Source: Agromyces protaetiae (GTDB taxonomy: Bacteria; Actinomycetota; Actinomycetes; Actinomycetales; Microbacteriaceae). From it: DNA of 64,000 bases. The stretch lies in assembly GCF_030866785.1 (NCBI RefSeq), contig NZ_CP133018.1:3906001-3970000 (forward strand), read 5' to 3'. Position numbers and translations under genes: made by a program. Below, piece by piece: positions 51,659 through 60,342 of the stretch; within the stretch, counting starts at the first letter, position 1, and each line of letters opens with the position of its first letter. The notes under the pieces are model-generated. The model was given only the letters and a program-made list of their open reading frames with translations, was not told the DNA's origin and ran no database searches.

Positions 51659-51698
51659 ACCCCCACGCTAGATCATTTTTGAACTAAACTGTGCATTT
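51659..51698. promoter_or_regulatory. Compact divergent promoter, deoR versus eda
   Basis: Only 40 bases separate the divergent starts. The segment ATCATTTTTGAACTAAACTG is strongly A/T-rich. TAAACT (51685-51690) could be an eda -10 placing the transcript start within a few bases of the ATG, and no ribosome-binding site precedes that ATG, so eda may be leaderless. A DeoR site is expected here but no clean repeat is seen. Confidence 0.45.
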
Positions 51699-52346
51699 AT
51701 GTTCACCAAACTGGAACGCCTGAAGACCATCGACGACACCGGGGTCGTCCTCATCGTCCGCCTCGATGACCCGGAGGAGGCGTATTCGGTCGCCGAGGCC
51801 GCCATCGAGGGCGGCATCCGCGCCCTCGAGATCACATACTCGGTCCCGGGCGCGCTCGGCCTGATCGAGCGGCTCGCATCCCGCCACCGTCATGAGGGCG
51901 TCGTGATCGGCGCTGGGACCGTGCTCGACGGCCAGGCGGCCTTCGCGGCGATCCAGGCCGGGGCCGAGCTCCTGGTCAGCCCGCAGCTGAACCCCGAGAT
52001 GCTCGCGACCGCGCAGCGGTACCAGGCGGTGAGCATGAGCGGCGCGTTCACGCCGACGGAGATCGTCGACTCGGTGACCGCAGGCGCGGACATCGTGAAG
52101 CTGTTCCCGGCCGAGTTCGTCGGTCCGGCGTACGTGAAGACCGTGCTCGCGCCCCTCGCCGGCGTCCCCATCGCGCCGGCCGGCGGGGTCACCGAGGCGA
52201 ACGTCGCGGAGTGGTTCGAGGCGGGCGTGTGCTCGGTCGGGGTCGGGAGCGCCATCACGAAGGCCGCTCGCGGCACCGGCGACTACACCCGCGTCGTCGA
52301 TGCAGCGCGCGGGTTCCTCGCGGCGGTCGCCCAAGCGCGCGCCTGA
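51699..52346 (+). CDS. eda: KDPG/KHG aldolase
   Basis: 215-residue class I aldolase that splits 2-keto-3-deoxy-6-phosphogluconate into pyruvate and glyceraldehyde 3-phosphate. ALEITYSVPGAL carries the catalytic Glu, VVIGAGTVLDGQAAFAAIQA is the central barrel block, and ADIVKLFPAEFVG holds the Schiff-base Lys. PIAPAGGVTEANVAEWF is the C-terminal phosphate site. Lacking Edd nearby, it could serve an Entner-Doudoroff route fed by Fgd, or a hexuronate-type route. It is probably co-transcribed with the P-loop gene 17 bases on. Confidence 0.9.
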   Translation: MFTKLERLKTIDDTGVVLIVRLDDPEEAYSVAEAAIEGGIRALEITYSVPGALGLIERLASRHRHEGVVIGAGTVLDGQAAFAAIQAGAELLVSPQLNPEMLATAQRYQAVSMSGAFTPTEIVDSVTAGADIVKLFPAEFVGPAYVKTVLAPLAGVPIAPAGGVTEANVAEWFEAGVCSVGVGSAITKAARGTGDYTRVVDAARGFLAAVAQARA

Positions 52347-52362
52347 TCGGCGGGATGCGATC

Positions 52363-52953
52363 ATGGAGCGCATGCGCCCGACGGCGATCATCTTCATCGG
52401 CACCGCCGGCTCGGGGAAGTCGAGCGTCAGCAAGATGGCGGCGCGCGAGCTCCGCGCGGCATACCTCGACAAAGACACCATGGTCACCCCGCTCACCGAG
52501 TTGGTGCTGCGCGAGCGCGGCGAGGATCCGCAGCAACGGGAGAGCAGCGCCTACTACCGTGAAGCCGTCTTCCCGGCCGAGTACACCGCGCTCATGCGCA
52601 CCGCGGCCGACAACCTTCGCCTCGGGATCCCGGTCGTGATCGACGCCCCCTTCTTCGCGTTTCTCGGGGACGCCTCATACCTGCGCCGCGCGAAGGCCGA
52701 GTCCGGCTGGCCGGAGAGCGACGTCTTCGTCGTGCGCGTCGTCGCGGCCGACCACATCGTGCGGGAACGCCTGGTCTCCCGCGGACTGTCGCGCGATCGC
52801 TGGAAGCTCGATCACTGGGACGAGTACCTGGCCATGATGCAGGGGGTGCGATGCACCTGGGACGGCGCGGTGCACCTCGAGCTGGACAACAGCGGCCCGC
52901 AGCCCGATCTCGCCGTGCTCGAGGAGGCGATCCGGACGGCGGGCCGCGGATGA
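52363..52953 (+). CDS. P-loop kinase-like protein
   Basis: 196-residue P-loop NTPase. AIIFIGTAGSGKSSVSKMAA is Walker A near the N-terminus. YLDKDTMVTPL resembles the acceptor-binding loop of small-molecule kinases such as gluconokinase. VVIDAPFFAFLGDASYL is Walker B-like, and RLVSRGLSRDRWKLDHWDEY is an Arg-rich lid. Position after eda suggests a sugar-acid kinase, but the sequence does not settle the substrate; a zeta-toxin-like kinase is an alternative. ATG 52363 has GGCGGGA upstream. It converges on the next gene with one base between stops. Confidence 0.68.
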   Translation: MERMRPTAIIFIGTAGSGKSSVSKMAARELRAAYLDKDTMVTPLTELVLRERGEDPQQRESSAYYREAVFPAEYTALMRTAADNLRLGIPVVIDAPFFAFLGDASYLRRAKAESGWPESDVFVVRVVAADHIVRERLVSRGLSRDRWKLDHWDEYLAMMQGVRCTWDGAVHLELDNSGPQPDLAVLEEAIRTAGRG

Positions 52954-52954
52954 C

Positions 52955-53938
52955 TCACCGCACCGCGTGGCTCGACCACGCCCTGCCGGGTTGCTCGGCC
53001 GTCGGCAGGCCGGCGACCTCGAGGATGCGGTCGAGCAGCTCCTGAGTCCGCGCAGCCTCGCGGCCGGACGTGAGCGGCTGGGTTCGGTCACGGACGCACT
53101 CGAGGAAGTGATCGACCGAGGCCCGGAAGCCGAAGGTCGAGGTGGCCGTCGCCCATCCGAAGGCTTCGGCGCGCATCTCGCGCGTGACGGTCTCTCCCGA
53201 CCGCGTCACGGCGATGCGGTCGGGCGCTTCGATGTGCACCGACGTGGCCGCGCCGTACGCGTCGAGCGATTCCTCCCACCCGCCCGCGTTCCGCGCCGCC
53301 ATGAGCACGCCGGTGTGGCCGTTGTCGAACCGGACCAGCGCCGCAGTGCCCTCCTCCTGCCAGGGGTCGTCTCCGGCGGCATGCGCCGCGACCTGCTCGA
53401 CCTCGCCGCCGCAGTACCAGCGCATCAAATCGACCATGTGGATCGAGTTCTCGAACGTCGCCCGGTACTCCGAGCCGTTGCGATTCTTCTGCGCGACACA
53501 GAAGGTCGACCCGGCGTCACCGAACGCGGCGCGCCCCTCCTGGTACGTCGGCGCGAAGCGACGATTGAACCCCACCATCAGCAGACGCCCCGTCTCGTCG
53601 GCCAGGTCCGCGAGCCGCACGGCGTCGGCGGTCGCGGTGGCCAGCGGTTTCTCGCAGAACACGTCGACCCCGGCGGTGAGCGCCGACTCCACCCCGTGCA
53701 CGTGCTCGGATCGTGGCGTCAGGACGAACACGGCGTCCAGCCGCTCGGCGTCGAGCATCGCCTCGACCGTGTGGTACGCCGCACGGAATCCCCATCGCTG
53801 CACGAGATCCGACGGGTCGGGCCTCCGCGAGACGAGCGCGGTCAGCTCGACATCCTCACGTCCCGCCAACGAGGGCAGCTGCGCGATCGCGGCGATGTTG
53901 CCGGCCCCGACCACTCCCACCCGCAACCTGTCGGTCAT
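52955..53938 (-). CDS. Gfo/Idh/MocA-family oxidoreductase A
   Basis: 327-residue NAD(P)-dependent sugar dehydrogenase. RVGVVGAGNIAAIAQLPSLA is the Rossmann start. FCEKPLATATADAVRLADLA carries the E-K-P catalytic Lys, and ENSIHMVDLMRWYCGG has the His/Asp pair of the active site. Last gene of the LacI-controlled operon, overlapping the VOC gene by 4 bases. It is clearly similar to the second Gfo/Idh/MocA protein (55579-56538), sharing EYRATLENxIHMVDLxRWxCG, so the two may act on related substrates. Reversible oxidation of a sugar hydroxyl, often C3, is the expected chemistry. Confidence 0.85.
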   Translation of the reverse strand: MTDRLRVGVVGAGNIAAIAQLPSLAGREDVELTALVSRRPDPSDLVQRWGFRAAYHTVEAMLDAERLDAVFVLTPRSEHVHGVESALTAGVDVFCEKPLATATADAVRLADLADETGRLLMVGFNRRFAPTYQEGRAAFGDAGSTFCVAQKNRNGSEYRATFENSIHMVDLMRWYCGGEVEQVAAHAAGDDPWQEEGTAALVRFDNGHTGVLMAARNAGGWEESLDAYGAATSVHIEAPDRIAVTRSGETVTREMRAEAFGWATATSTFGFRASVDHFLECVRDRTQPLTSGREAARTQELLDRILEVAGLPTAEQPGRAWSSHAVR

Positions 53939-54483
53939 CGATCCTTCCAATCTTCGGGACCGACGAAGCGAGGCGGGTCCGCCACACGCGATCGGTCGAC
54001 GAGTTCGATCATGAGCCCCCACGGGGCGACGAGATAGGTCCATCGGTTGCCGGCCACGCGTGGGCTGTCGCCGGCCACCTGCTTCACCCCACCGAGGATG
54101 CGGACACCGGGGACCCGCTCCAGATGCGCGACCGCGGCGTCGACGTCGTCGACGACGAACGCGAGGTGGTGCCCGCCGGCATCCCCATGCCGGGGCCGAT
54201 CCGTTCTCAGCTCGGCGCCGCGCCATTCGAACACCTCGATGTTCAGGTTGGGCGGCATCCGGAGCATCGCCAGGGTGAGCGAGGCATCCGCCGGCATCTC
54301 GAAGTTCTCAGGAATGAAGCCCGCGTCCGGTCCGCGGGTCGACCGGTAGAGCTCCTCGGCACCGAGCACCTCGACGAAGAAGGCGACCGCCTCTTCGAGG
54401 TCCGGGACCGTCACCCCCACATGGTCGACGTGGCGCAGGCCGGGAACCGGCCCGCGCCCGCCGACCGGGCTCGATGCGTTCAC
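53935..54483 (-). CDS. VOC-family dioxygenase/lyase-like protein
   Basis: 182-residue vicinal-oxygen-chelate protein. HVDHVGVTVPDLEEAVAFFV starts module 1 with a metal His, and GDAGGHHLAFVVDDVDAAVA starts module 2. YLVAPWGLMIELVD ends it with the metal Glu. The pattern H...H...E fits methylmalonyl-CoA epimerase, lyase or dioxygenase types. GTG 54483 overlaps the LLM stop by 4 bases, and its stop overlaps the next gene. Being inserted between an F420-type enzyme and a sugar dehydrogenase is unusual. Confidence 0.83.
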   Translation of the reverse strand: MNASSPVGGRGPVPGLRHVDHVGVTVPDLEEAVAFFVEVLGAEELYRSTRGPDAGFIPENFEMPADASLTLAMLRMPPNLNIEVFEWRGAELRTDRPRHGDAGGHHLAFVVDDVDAAVAHLERVPGVRILGGVKQVAGDSPRVAGNRWTYLVAPWGLMIELVDRSRVADPPRFVGPEDWKDR

Positions 54484-55496
54484 AGCACCGGCCGCGACAC
54501 CTGCATCGCCTTGAGCTTGGGCAGCAGCTCGCTGCCCCACAGCTCGAGCTGCGCGGGGTCGTCGGTGTAGGGGTGGATGATGAGGTGTTCGACGCCGACG
54601 TCGACCCTGGCCTGGCACTGCGCGACCACTTCATCCAGCGTCCCGAACATGTAGGAGCGTTCGAGGTGCTCCGTGTCGCGGCCGTCACCCAGGACCTCGG
54701 CGGCCATCTGATGCTGGATCTTCCTGGCGGCCGCAGGGTCGTCCTCCTCGGTGAGGTGCAGCCACTGCCCGTGGGCGATGACCATGTCGTCCGGGTTCCT
54801 GCCCTCCTCGACGAGCGCCTCCGCGACCAGCTTCCAGTCGTCGGCGACCTGCTCGGGCTGCGCGCTCGGCCGAGAGAACCATCCGTCGGAGTTCACGATG
54901 CGCCGTTTCACCGCGGGGTTCAGCTCGGGCTTCTCCACCGACTGGTCACCGGAGACCTGGCTGCCGCCGCCGACCCACACGGGAAGCGGCACGGGAGAGG
55001 GCTCGATGTGCACGTCGTTCAGCGAGTAGAACTTGCCCTCGTACGTCAGCTCCTCGCCGGACATGAGCCGGCGCGTGATGTCGAGCACCTCGTCCGTGCG
55101 CCGGCCGCGCTCCTTGGGAAGGGTGCCCATGGCGTACATCTCCGGGTGGTACCAGCCGGTGCCTGCGCCCAGGATGAAACGGTCGTTCGACATCTGCTGC
55201 AGGCTCGAGAGCGTCTTGGCGAGCAGCACGGGGTGGCGGAGGGGCAGCAGCAGCACGCCGGTGCCGAGCGTGACCTTCTTGGTCACGGCGGCCGCGAAGG
55301 CCAGGGCGGTGAGCGGCTCGATCCAGGTGTATGCGTACATGTTGCGGGCACGCAGCATGTGGTCCGTCACCCAGATCGAGTCGAATCCGAGCTCCTCGGC
55401 GCGGATGCACCATTGGCGAAGCCGTTCCGCGTGGTCGATTCCGTCCTTCGCGTAGCCGAAGCTCGGCAGATAGATTCCGACTTTCAGGTTGGTCAT
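54480..55496 (-). CDS. LLM-class (probably F420-dependent) oxidoreductase
   Basis: 338-residue luciferase-like TIM barrel. KVGIYLPSFGYAKDGIDHAE, WVTDHMLRARNMYAYTWIEP, VTLGTGVLLLPLRHPVLLAK and DRFILGAGTGWYHPEMYAMG are standard LLM blocks, and LPVWVGGGSQ is the cofactor phosphate loop. Since fgd and fbiD are present 4 kb away, F420 is the more likely cofactor than FMN. It overlaps the VOC gene and follows a Gfo/Idh/MocA gene by 82 bases. Reduction or oxidation of a pathway intermediate is inferred. Confidence 0.83.
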   Translation of the reverse strand: MTNLKVGIYLPSFGYAKDGIDHAERLRQWCIRAEELGFDSIWVTDHMLRARNMYAYTWIEPLTALAFAAAVTKKVTLGTGVLLLPLRHPVLLAKTLSSLQQMSNDRFILGAGTGWYHPEMYAMGTLPKERGRRTDEVLDITRRLMSGEELTYEGKFYSLNDVHIEPSPVPLPVWVGGGSQVSGDQSVEKPELNPAVKRRIVNSDGWFSRPSAQPEQVADDWKLVAEALVEEGRNPDDMVIAHGQWLHLTEEDDPAAARKIQHQMAAEVLGDGRDTEHLERSYMFGTLDEVVAQCQARVDVGVEHLIIHPYTDDPAQLELWGSELLPKLKAMQVSRPVL

Positions 55497-55578
55497 GTGC
55501 GTGTCCTCGTGTTCGTAGGGTTGGTTGGTGATTTCGGTTCGCGCTCGGGGAGCGGATCTGGCGCGACGCCGTTCGGCC

Positions 55579-56538
55579 TCAGGTGGCGTCCCGGATCGGG
55601 AGTCCGGCCGCGGCGAGCACGCGTTCCATCAGCTCTTGCGATCGGAACGCTTCGCGTGCGCCGGTGAGGGGTGCCTCGCGTGCGCGGACGCAGTGCAGGA
55701 AATGACGGACGGCGGGCGCGAAGCCGGCGGTCTCCGTGAGGTCCGCCCACCCTGCCGATCGCGGGCGCATGTGCAGTTGGGTGCGCTCTCCGCCACGGCT
55801 GATCTCGAGCTCGTCGGGCGCGACGACCCGGACGCTCGTCCCACCGCCGTACGCTTCGAGGCGCTCGTCCCACTCTCCCGCCGTGCGTGCCGCGGCGAAC
55901 AGGGCGACGGCTCCTGAGTCGAAGCGGATCAGGGCCGCGGCGCCGTCTTCGCGGAAGGGGTCGTCGGCGCGCGCTGCTCCGGTCACCTCCACGGCCTCGC
56001 CGCAGAACCACCGGAGCAGGTCCACCATATGGATGCCGTTCTCGAGCGTTGCTCGGTACTCGGTTCCGACCCGGTGCTTCTGCCCCACGACGAAGTCGGG
56101 TCGGCGTTCGGCGAACTCGGCGCGCGCCCGGACGTAGAGTTCGGCGAAGCGCCGGTTCAGGCCGACCATGAGCTCACCCGGGGCACGTTCGGCGGCGTCG
56201 ACCATCGCTTGCGCATCATCGAGGCTCGCTGCCAGGGGCTTCTCGCAGAACACGTCGAGACCCGCGGCCAGACCTCGTTCGACGAACGATCGGTGCGCCG
56301 ACTTCGGGGTGAGCACGAACAGCGCGTCCAACCGGGCGTCGGCGATCATGGCGTCGACGTCGGGGTAGGCGCGTTCGATCGGCCAGCGGCGCACGGTCTC
56401 GTGCGACTCGTCGGGCGATGCGGTGACCACCCCTGCGATCGTCACCGTCGGGTCGGCGCTGAGCACCGGCAGCTGGGCGAGGCGGGCGATCACGCCCGCC
56501 CCGACCAGCCCGACTCGAAGCGGCCGCGGTTCAGTCAT
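55579..56538 (-). CDS. Gfo/Idh/MocA-family oxidoreductase B
   Basis: 319-residue NAD(P)-dependent dehydrogenase. LRVGLVGAGVIARLAQLPVL is the Rossmann start, DVFCEKPLAASLDDAQAMVD has the E-K-P motif, and ENGIHMVDLLRWFCGEAVEV the active-site His/Asp. It overlaps the ABC ATPase gene by 8 bases. It aligns closely with the protein at 52955-53938. Having two in one operon suggests oxidation followed by reduction at the same or a neighbouring sugar carbon, as in known 3-keto-glycoside pathways. Confidence 0.86.
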   Translation of the reverse strand: MTEPRPLRVGLVGAGVIARLAQLPVLSADPTVTIAGVVTASPDESHETVRRWPIERAYPDVDAMIADARLDALFVLTPKSAHRSFVERGLAAGLDVFCEKPLAASLDDAQAMVDAAERAPGELMVGLNRRFAELYVRARAEFAERRPDFVVGQKHRVGTEYRATLENGIHMVDLLRWFCGEAVEVTGAARADDPFREDGAAALIRFDSGAVALFAAARTAGEWDERLEAYGGGTSVRVVAPDELEISRGGERTQLHMRPRSAGWADLTETAGFAPAVRHFLHCVRAREAPLTGAREAFRSQELMERVLAAAGLPIRDAT

Positions 56539-57343
56539 GCAGCACGCCGAGCTGTTTGAAGATGTCGTAGATCTGTCCCGAGTACTCGGCGAACGCCTCC
56601 TCGTCCCCCATCTGGACCGGACGCGGCCGGGGCAGGTCGATGACGATCTCCTCGACGATCCGTCCGGGCGAGGGGCCCATCACGATCACCCGATCGGACA
56701 GACCCACCGCCTCCTCGACGCTGTGCGTGATGAACAGCACCGATTTCGGTCGCTCGAGCCACAGCGCCTCGAGGTCGACCCGCATCTGGGTGCGCGTCAG
56801 TGCGTCGAGGGCGCCGAAGGGTTCGTCCATGAGCAGCACCGACGGCTCGTGGACGAGCGCGCGGGCGATCGACACGCGCTGCCGCATGCCGCCGGACAGC
56901 TGGTTGGGGTATCGGTTCTTCGCCTTGTCGACGCCGAGCTGCGCCATGAGCTCGTCGGTGCGGGCCTCCTGCTGGTCACGCGAGAGGCCGCGCACCTTTC
57001 CCTGGAGGAGGATGTTGTCCCGCGCGGTCCGGAAGTCGAGCAGGAGGTCGTCCTGGAAGACGATTCCGACGTCGGTCAGCGCGTGGGCCAACGGCTCACC
57101 GTTGATCAGCACCTGGCCGCTCGTCGGCTGCAGGAGCCCTGCGACCATGAGCATGAGGGTGCTCTTCCCGCAGCCACTCGGCCCGACCACGCTGACGAAC
57201 TCCCCGGGCGCGATGGTGAAGTCCGTCGGCTGCAGTGCGACGTTCACGCCGTCCTTCGTGTGGAACTCCCTCGAGAGCTGCCGACCGGCGATCTCGAGGC
57301 CCGTCACGGTGTTCGTGGCGGCCGGGCGGTCCTGGCTCAGCAT
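56531..57343 (-). CDS. NitT/TauT-type ABC transporter ATPase
   Basis: 270-residue ATPase. VVGPSGCGKSTLMLMVAGL is Walker A, VFQDDLLLDFRTARDNI the Q-loop, NQLSGGMRQRVSIARALVHE the signature, and VLLMDEPFGALDALTR Walker B. Lack of a TOBE domain and the RTQMRVDLEALW segment fit the SsuB/TauB/ThiZ group. The ATG at 57343 overlaps the binding-protein stop by 7 bases; the longer upstream frame reads that gene in another phase. Drives the permease at 58464-59291. Confidence 0.91.
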   Translation of the reverse strand: MLSQDRPAATNTVTGLEIAGRQLSREFHTKDGVNVALQPTDFTIAPGEFVSVVGPSGCGKSTLMLMVAGLLQPTSGQVLINGEPLAHALTDVGIVFQDDLLLDFRTARDNILLQGKVRGLSRDQQEARTDELMAQLGVDKAKNRYPNQLSGGMRQRVSIARALVHEPSVLLMDEPFGALDALTRTQMRVDLEALWLERPKSVLFITHSVEEAVGLSDRVIVMGPSPGRIVEEIVIDLPRPRPVQMGDEEAFAEYSGQIYDIFKQLGVLHD

Positions 57344-58395
57344 GCTGGCAGCTCCTCGGGCAGGTAGTCGTTCGTGTAGTAGAACTCGATGGGCTCGTTC
57401 GTCGGAAGGTCGAGGTACTCGACGAGGAGGTCGTAGGTCTCCTGCCAGGTCTCCGGCGCGACCTTGCCGAGACCTTCCGACCCGGCGGAGCACAGGAGTT
57501 CGATGTCGACGGCGAGCTGCTTCTCGATGGCCTCGGTGTCCGCGCCCTGGGGGAACTGCTCAGCGACGATGGCGGACGCTTCAGCGGGGTCGTTGCGCGC
57601 GTCGTCCCAGCCGCGAAGGGATGCCTCGACGAACGCCGAGACGAGCTCCGGGTTCTCCTCGGCATAGCTGCGCGCCGTGATCATCGACAGACCCACGGTG
57701 GGCACGCCTGCGTCGCGGTACATGATCTCGTTGATGTCGGCGCCCTGCTCACGGAGCTGGACGCCCTGGCTGTCTGCACCGGCGGTGATGGCATCGACAC
57801 TGCCCTGCAGCAATGACCCGACGAGCGCCGACGGGTCGATGTTCACGACCTCGACGCTCGCCTTGTCCACGCCGTTCGCCGCGAGGAGCGCGTCGAACAG
57901 GCTCGACTGCGCCGTGCCCGGCTGCACCCCGACGCTCTTGCCCGCGAGATCTGCGACCTCTTCAATGCCTTGATCGGCGAGCGACATGGTCGAGAAGCCG
58001 TTGGTCTGGAGGATCTGGCCGATGTTGACGAGGTCGCCGCCCTGCGAGGCGACGGTCATCGCCGACGGACCGTCGGCGAAGCCGAACTCCGAGTTGCCCT
58101 GGGCGACGAGCGACGCGGTGGACCCGGAACCCTGACCCTCCTGAATGGTGACGTTGAGGCCCGCCTCCTCGTAGTACCCCTTCTCCTGCGCGACCATGAA
58201 ACCCGAGTTCGGCCCGCCCGCCAGGAAGTTGAGGGTGAGCGTGACATCGGTCAGATCAGCGGGTGCGGCCGAAGGGTCGTCCTCCGGTGCCGCGGGGGAG
58301 CCGGCACATGCGGCCAGGAGCAGTGCTGAGGCGCCGGCGATCAGTGTCGCGCCGATTCGAGTTCGACGCGTCGTTGCGTGCAGTGTGCGAGACAT
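57337..58395 (-). CDS. NMT1/THI5-like ABC substrate-binding lipoprotein
   Basis: 352-residue binding protein. The signal peptide ends SALLLAACAGS with lipidated Cys. TLTLNFLAGGPNSGFMVAQE, KGYYEEAGLNVTIQEGQGSG and DLAGKSVGVQPGTAQSSLFD are the SsuA/THI5 signatures. This group binds sulfonates, nitrate, hydroxymethylpyrimidine, aromatic acids and similar flat or anionic ligands, not usually free sugars. It sits between permease and ATPase genes. An aromatic or acidic ligand, possibly attached to a sugar, would reconcile this with the dehydrogenases downstream. Confidence 0.88.
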   Translation of the reverse strand: MSRTLHATTRRTRIGATLIAGASALLLAACAGSPAAPEDDPSAAPADLTDVTLTLNFLAGGPNSGFMVAQEKGYYEEAGLNVTIQEGQGSGSTASLVAQGNSEFGFADGPSAMTVASQGGDLVNIGQILQTNGFSTMSLADQGIEEVADLAGKSVGVQPGTAQSSLFDALLAANGVDKASVEVVNIDPSALVGSLLQGSVDAITAGADSQGVQLREQGADINEIMYRDAGVPTVGLSMITARSYAEENPELVSAFVEASLRGWDDARNDPAEASAIVAEQFPQGADTEAIEKQLAVDIELLCSAGSEGLGKVAPETWQETYDLLVEYLDLPTNEPIEFYYTNDYLPEELPAC

Positions 58396-58463
58396 TACTC
58401 AACCTTTCGTGGATGTGGGTGCGTGCGTGGTGGTGCGCGTACGGGATGGCATGGGGCGACCGG

Positions 58464-59291
58464 TCAATGTTTGCGCTGCCACGGGGTGACCAGCCGTTCG
58501 GCGAACTCGACCGCATAGGCGAAGACGAGGCCCATGATGCTCAGGGCGATGAGCACCGCGAACATGAGCGCGGTGTCGAGGTTCGCCGAGGCGCGGAGCA
58601 GCACGTAGCCGAGTCCGGCGCTGGACCCGACGAACTCCGCGACGATCGCGCCGGTGACGGCGAGCACGATGGCGACCTTCAGACCGGAGAAGATGAAGGG
58701 CAGCGCGGCGGGCATCCGGACGTAGGAGAAGGTCTGCATCCGCGTCGCGCCCATCGACTTGGTGATGTAGAGGAGCCGTGGGTCGAGGGCTTTGAACCCC
58801 GTGAGCGCGTCAACGAGGATCGGGAAGAAGCACAGCAGGAAGGTCAGGAGCACCTTCGGCAACATCCCGAAGCCGAACCACACGATGAACAGGGGGGCGA
58901 CAGCGATCTTCGGGATGGTCTGCAGGACCACGATCAGCGGGTACAGCGTGATCTCGACGATCGGGACCGAGGCGATCAGGTAGGCCAGCGGGATGCTGAT
59001 CACGGCGGCGAGCAGGAAGCCGAGCAACACCTCCGAGCCCGTCACCAGGGAGGCGTCCCAGAGGGTGGGGAGCTCCTCGATGAACGACTCGAACACGATG
59101 GTCGGCGCCGGCAGGATGTACGGCGGGATGTTGAAGGCAACGACAATCAGTTGCCAGAGCGCGATACTCACCACGAAGGCGGCGGTGGGCAGCGTGTACC
59201 GGACCGCTGGGCTCAGGCGCTTCGCCTCGCGCGAGGGCTTCGGCGGCAGTTCCGCGGTGTCAGGTGCGGCGGAGGTCGGAGTCGTGGTCAT
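58464..59291 (-). CDS. NitT/TauT-type ABC transporter permease
   Basis: 275-residue permease with about six helices after a ~35-residue Thr/Pro-rich N-terminus. ALWQLIVVAFNIPPYILPAP is typical of SsuC/TauC, and the EAA loop region reads LYITKSMGATRMQTFSYVRM followed by PAALPFIFSGLKVA. FVGSSAGLGYVLLRASAN is the last conserved loop. It precedes the binding protein by 68 bases and follows the isomerase by 26, in the same unit. Confidence 0.9.
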   Translation of the reverse strand: MTTTPTSAAPDTAELPPKPSREAKRLSPAVRYTLPTAAFVVSIALWQLIVVAFNIPPYILPAPTIVFESFIEELPTLWDASLVTGSEVLLGFLLAAVISIPLAYLIASVPIVEITLYPLIVVLQTIPKIAVAPLFIVWFGFGMLPKVLLTFLLCFFPILVDALTGFKALDPRLLYITKSMGATRMQTFSYVRMPAALPFIFSGLKVAIVLAVTGAIVAEFVGSSAGLGYVLLRASANLDTALMFAVLIALSIMGLVFAYAVEFAERLVTPWQRKH

Positions 59292-59317
59292 CTTCTCGTC
59301 TTCCTAGATGGAGTGAT

Positions 59318-60235
59318 TCAGCGGGCTTCGGCGAGTGCGAGGTATTCGCGCAGCTTGTCGGCGCCGCGTGCGAAACCCTCCAGGGGATCCGGCAGGTCCT
59401 GGGGATGCCACCGGTACTCGTACTCGAGGGAGATGACGCCGTCGTACCCCTCGGCGAGGAGCGCAGCGACGATGGCCCCCCAGTCCATCTCGCCGTCACC
59501 GATGACGCGTGAGCGCACCGCACGCTCTTCCCCCGTGACGTTCGCCACGGCGGAGGCGGAGAATGGACGGTCGGGATCGACGAACGTGAGGTCCTTGGCG
59601 TGGACGTGCGCGATGTGTCCGCGCTGCAGCTCGATCGCCTGCGCGAAGTCCTCGTTGTGGGTGAAGGTGAGGTTGGCCTGGTCGTACAGGATCTCCACCG
59701 CGGGACTCTGTACGGCCTCGATCAGCTGAATGGTCTCCTGCGCGGACACGGTCATCGTGTTGAAGTGGTTCTCGACGGCGAGCACGACGCCGTGCTCGCC
59801 CGCGACCGGCGCGAGCTCGCCCAGCGAGCGAACGAGCCGCTCCCACAGCTGGGGCCGCTGGTCGAGCTGGTCCGGACTGTAGGCCCCCGCGTACACGCGG
59901 ACGACTCCGGCGCCGAGGGCGGCGGCATCCTCGATGCATCGCGCGAACCGCTCGACATCACGGGTGCGTTCGCTCTCGTCGAGGGAGTTGATGCCCGTCA
60001 TGTACGGGGTGAGCCCGACGACGGGAAGCCCGGTCTCTGCGCTCGCGCGGCGGATGTCGGCCAGCAGGCCGGCGTTGTCGGTCTCCGGGATCGCGCTCAG
60101 GTAGCCGTCCTGCCAGATCAGTTCGGCGCCATCGAGTCCGGCCTGCGCGAACAGCCCGATCGCGTCGACCGCGGAGTACTGCGGCGTGCCGAGGGTGTGA
60201 CCGGCGAGGCGGAGAGGACCAGAACGAGTCGTCAT
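59318..60235 (-). CDS. Sugar phosphate isomerase/epimerase-family protein
   Basis: 305-residue AP-endonuclease-2-fold TIM barrel. GLDGAELIWQDGYLSAIPET, PVVGLTPYMTGINSLDES and GVVLAVENHFNTMTVSAQET (metal Glu and His) are typical, as are Asp in LYDQANLTFT, His in HIAHVHAKDLTF, and the final Glu in GVISLEYEYRW. The metal set Glu-Asp-His-Glu is complete. Family members include inosose dehydratase, tagatose epimerases and C-glycoside-cleaving subunits. The ATG at 60235 is preferred (GAAAG seven bases upstream) over those at 60241 and 60265. First gene of the LacI-controlled operon. Confidence 0.82.
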   Translation of the reverse strand: MTTRSGPLRLAGHTLGTPQYSAVDAIGLFAQAGLDGAELIWQDGYLSAIPETDNAGLLADIRRASAETGLPVVGLTPYMTGINSLDESERTRDVERFARCIEDAAALGAGVVRVYAGAYSPDQLDQRPQLWERLVRSLGELAPVAGEHGVVLAVENHFNTMTVSAQETIQLIEAVQSPAVEILYDQANLTFTHNEDFAQAIELQRGHIAHVHAKDLTFVDPDRPFSASAVANVTGEERAVRSRVIGDGEMDWGAIVAALLAEGYDGVISLEYEYRWHPQDLPDPLEGFARGADKLREYLALAEAR

Positions 60236-60248
60236 TGACATACTTTCT

Positions 60249-60273
60249 GCAATCGTTGTTAGCAATCGTTTGC
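60249..60273. promoter_or_regulatory. Candidate LacI-family operators before the isomerase operon
   Basis: GCAATCGTTTGC (60262-60273) is a 12-base near-palindrome with the central CG expected of LacI-family sites. GCAATCGTTGTT (60249-60260), 13 bases away, repeats its left half. The same core appears as CAATCGATTG at 62280-62289 before the lacI unit. Regulation of the operon and autoregulation of lacI are inferred. Confidence 0.65.
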
Positions 60274-60342
60274 AAGATTGTACGCAGCGGTTCGATCAGA
60301 GATCAATAGGGGCGTCGAGAATTCTCTGAACGCGAGTCCGAC

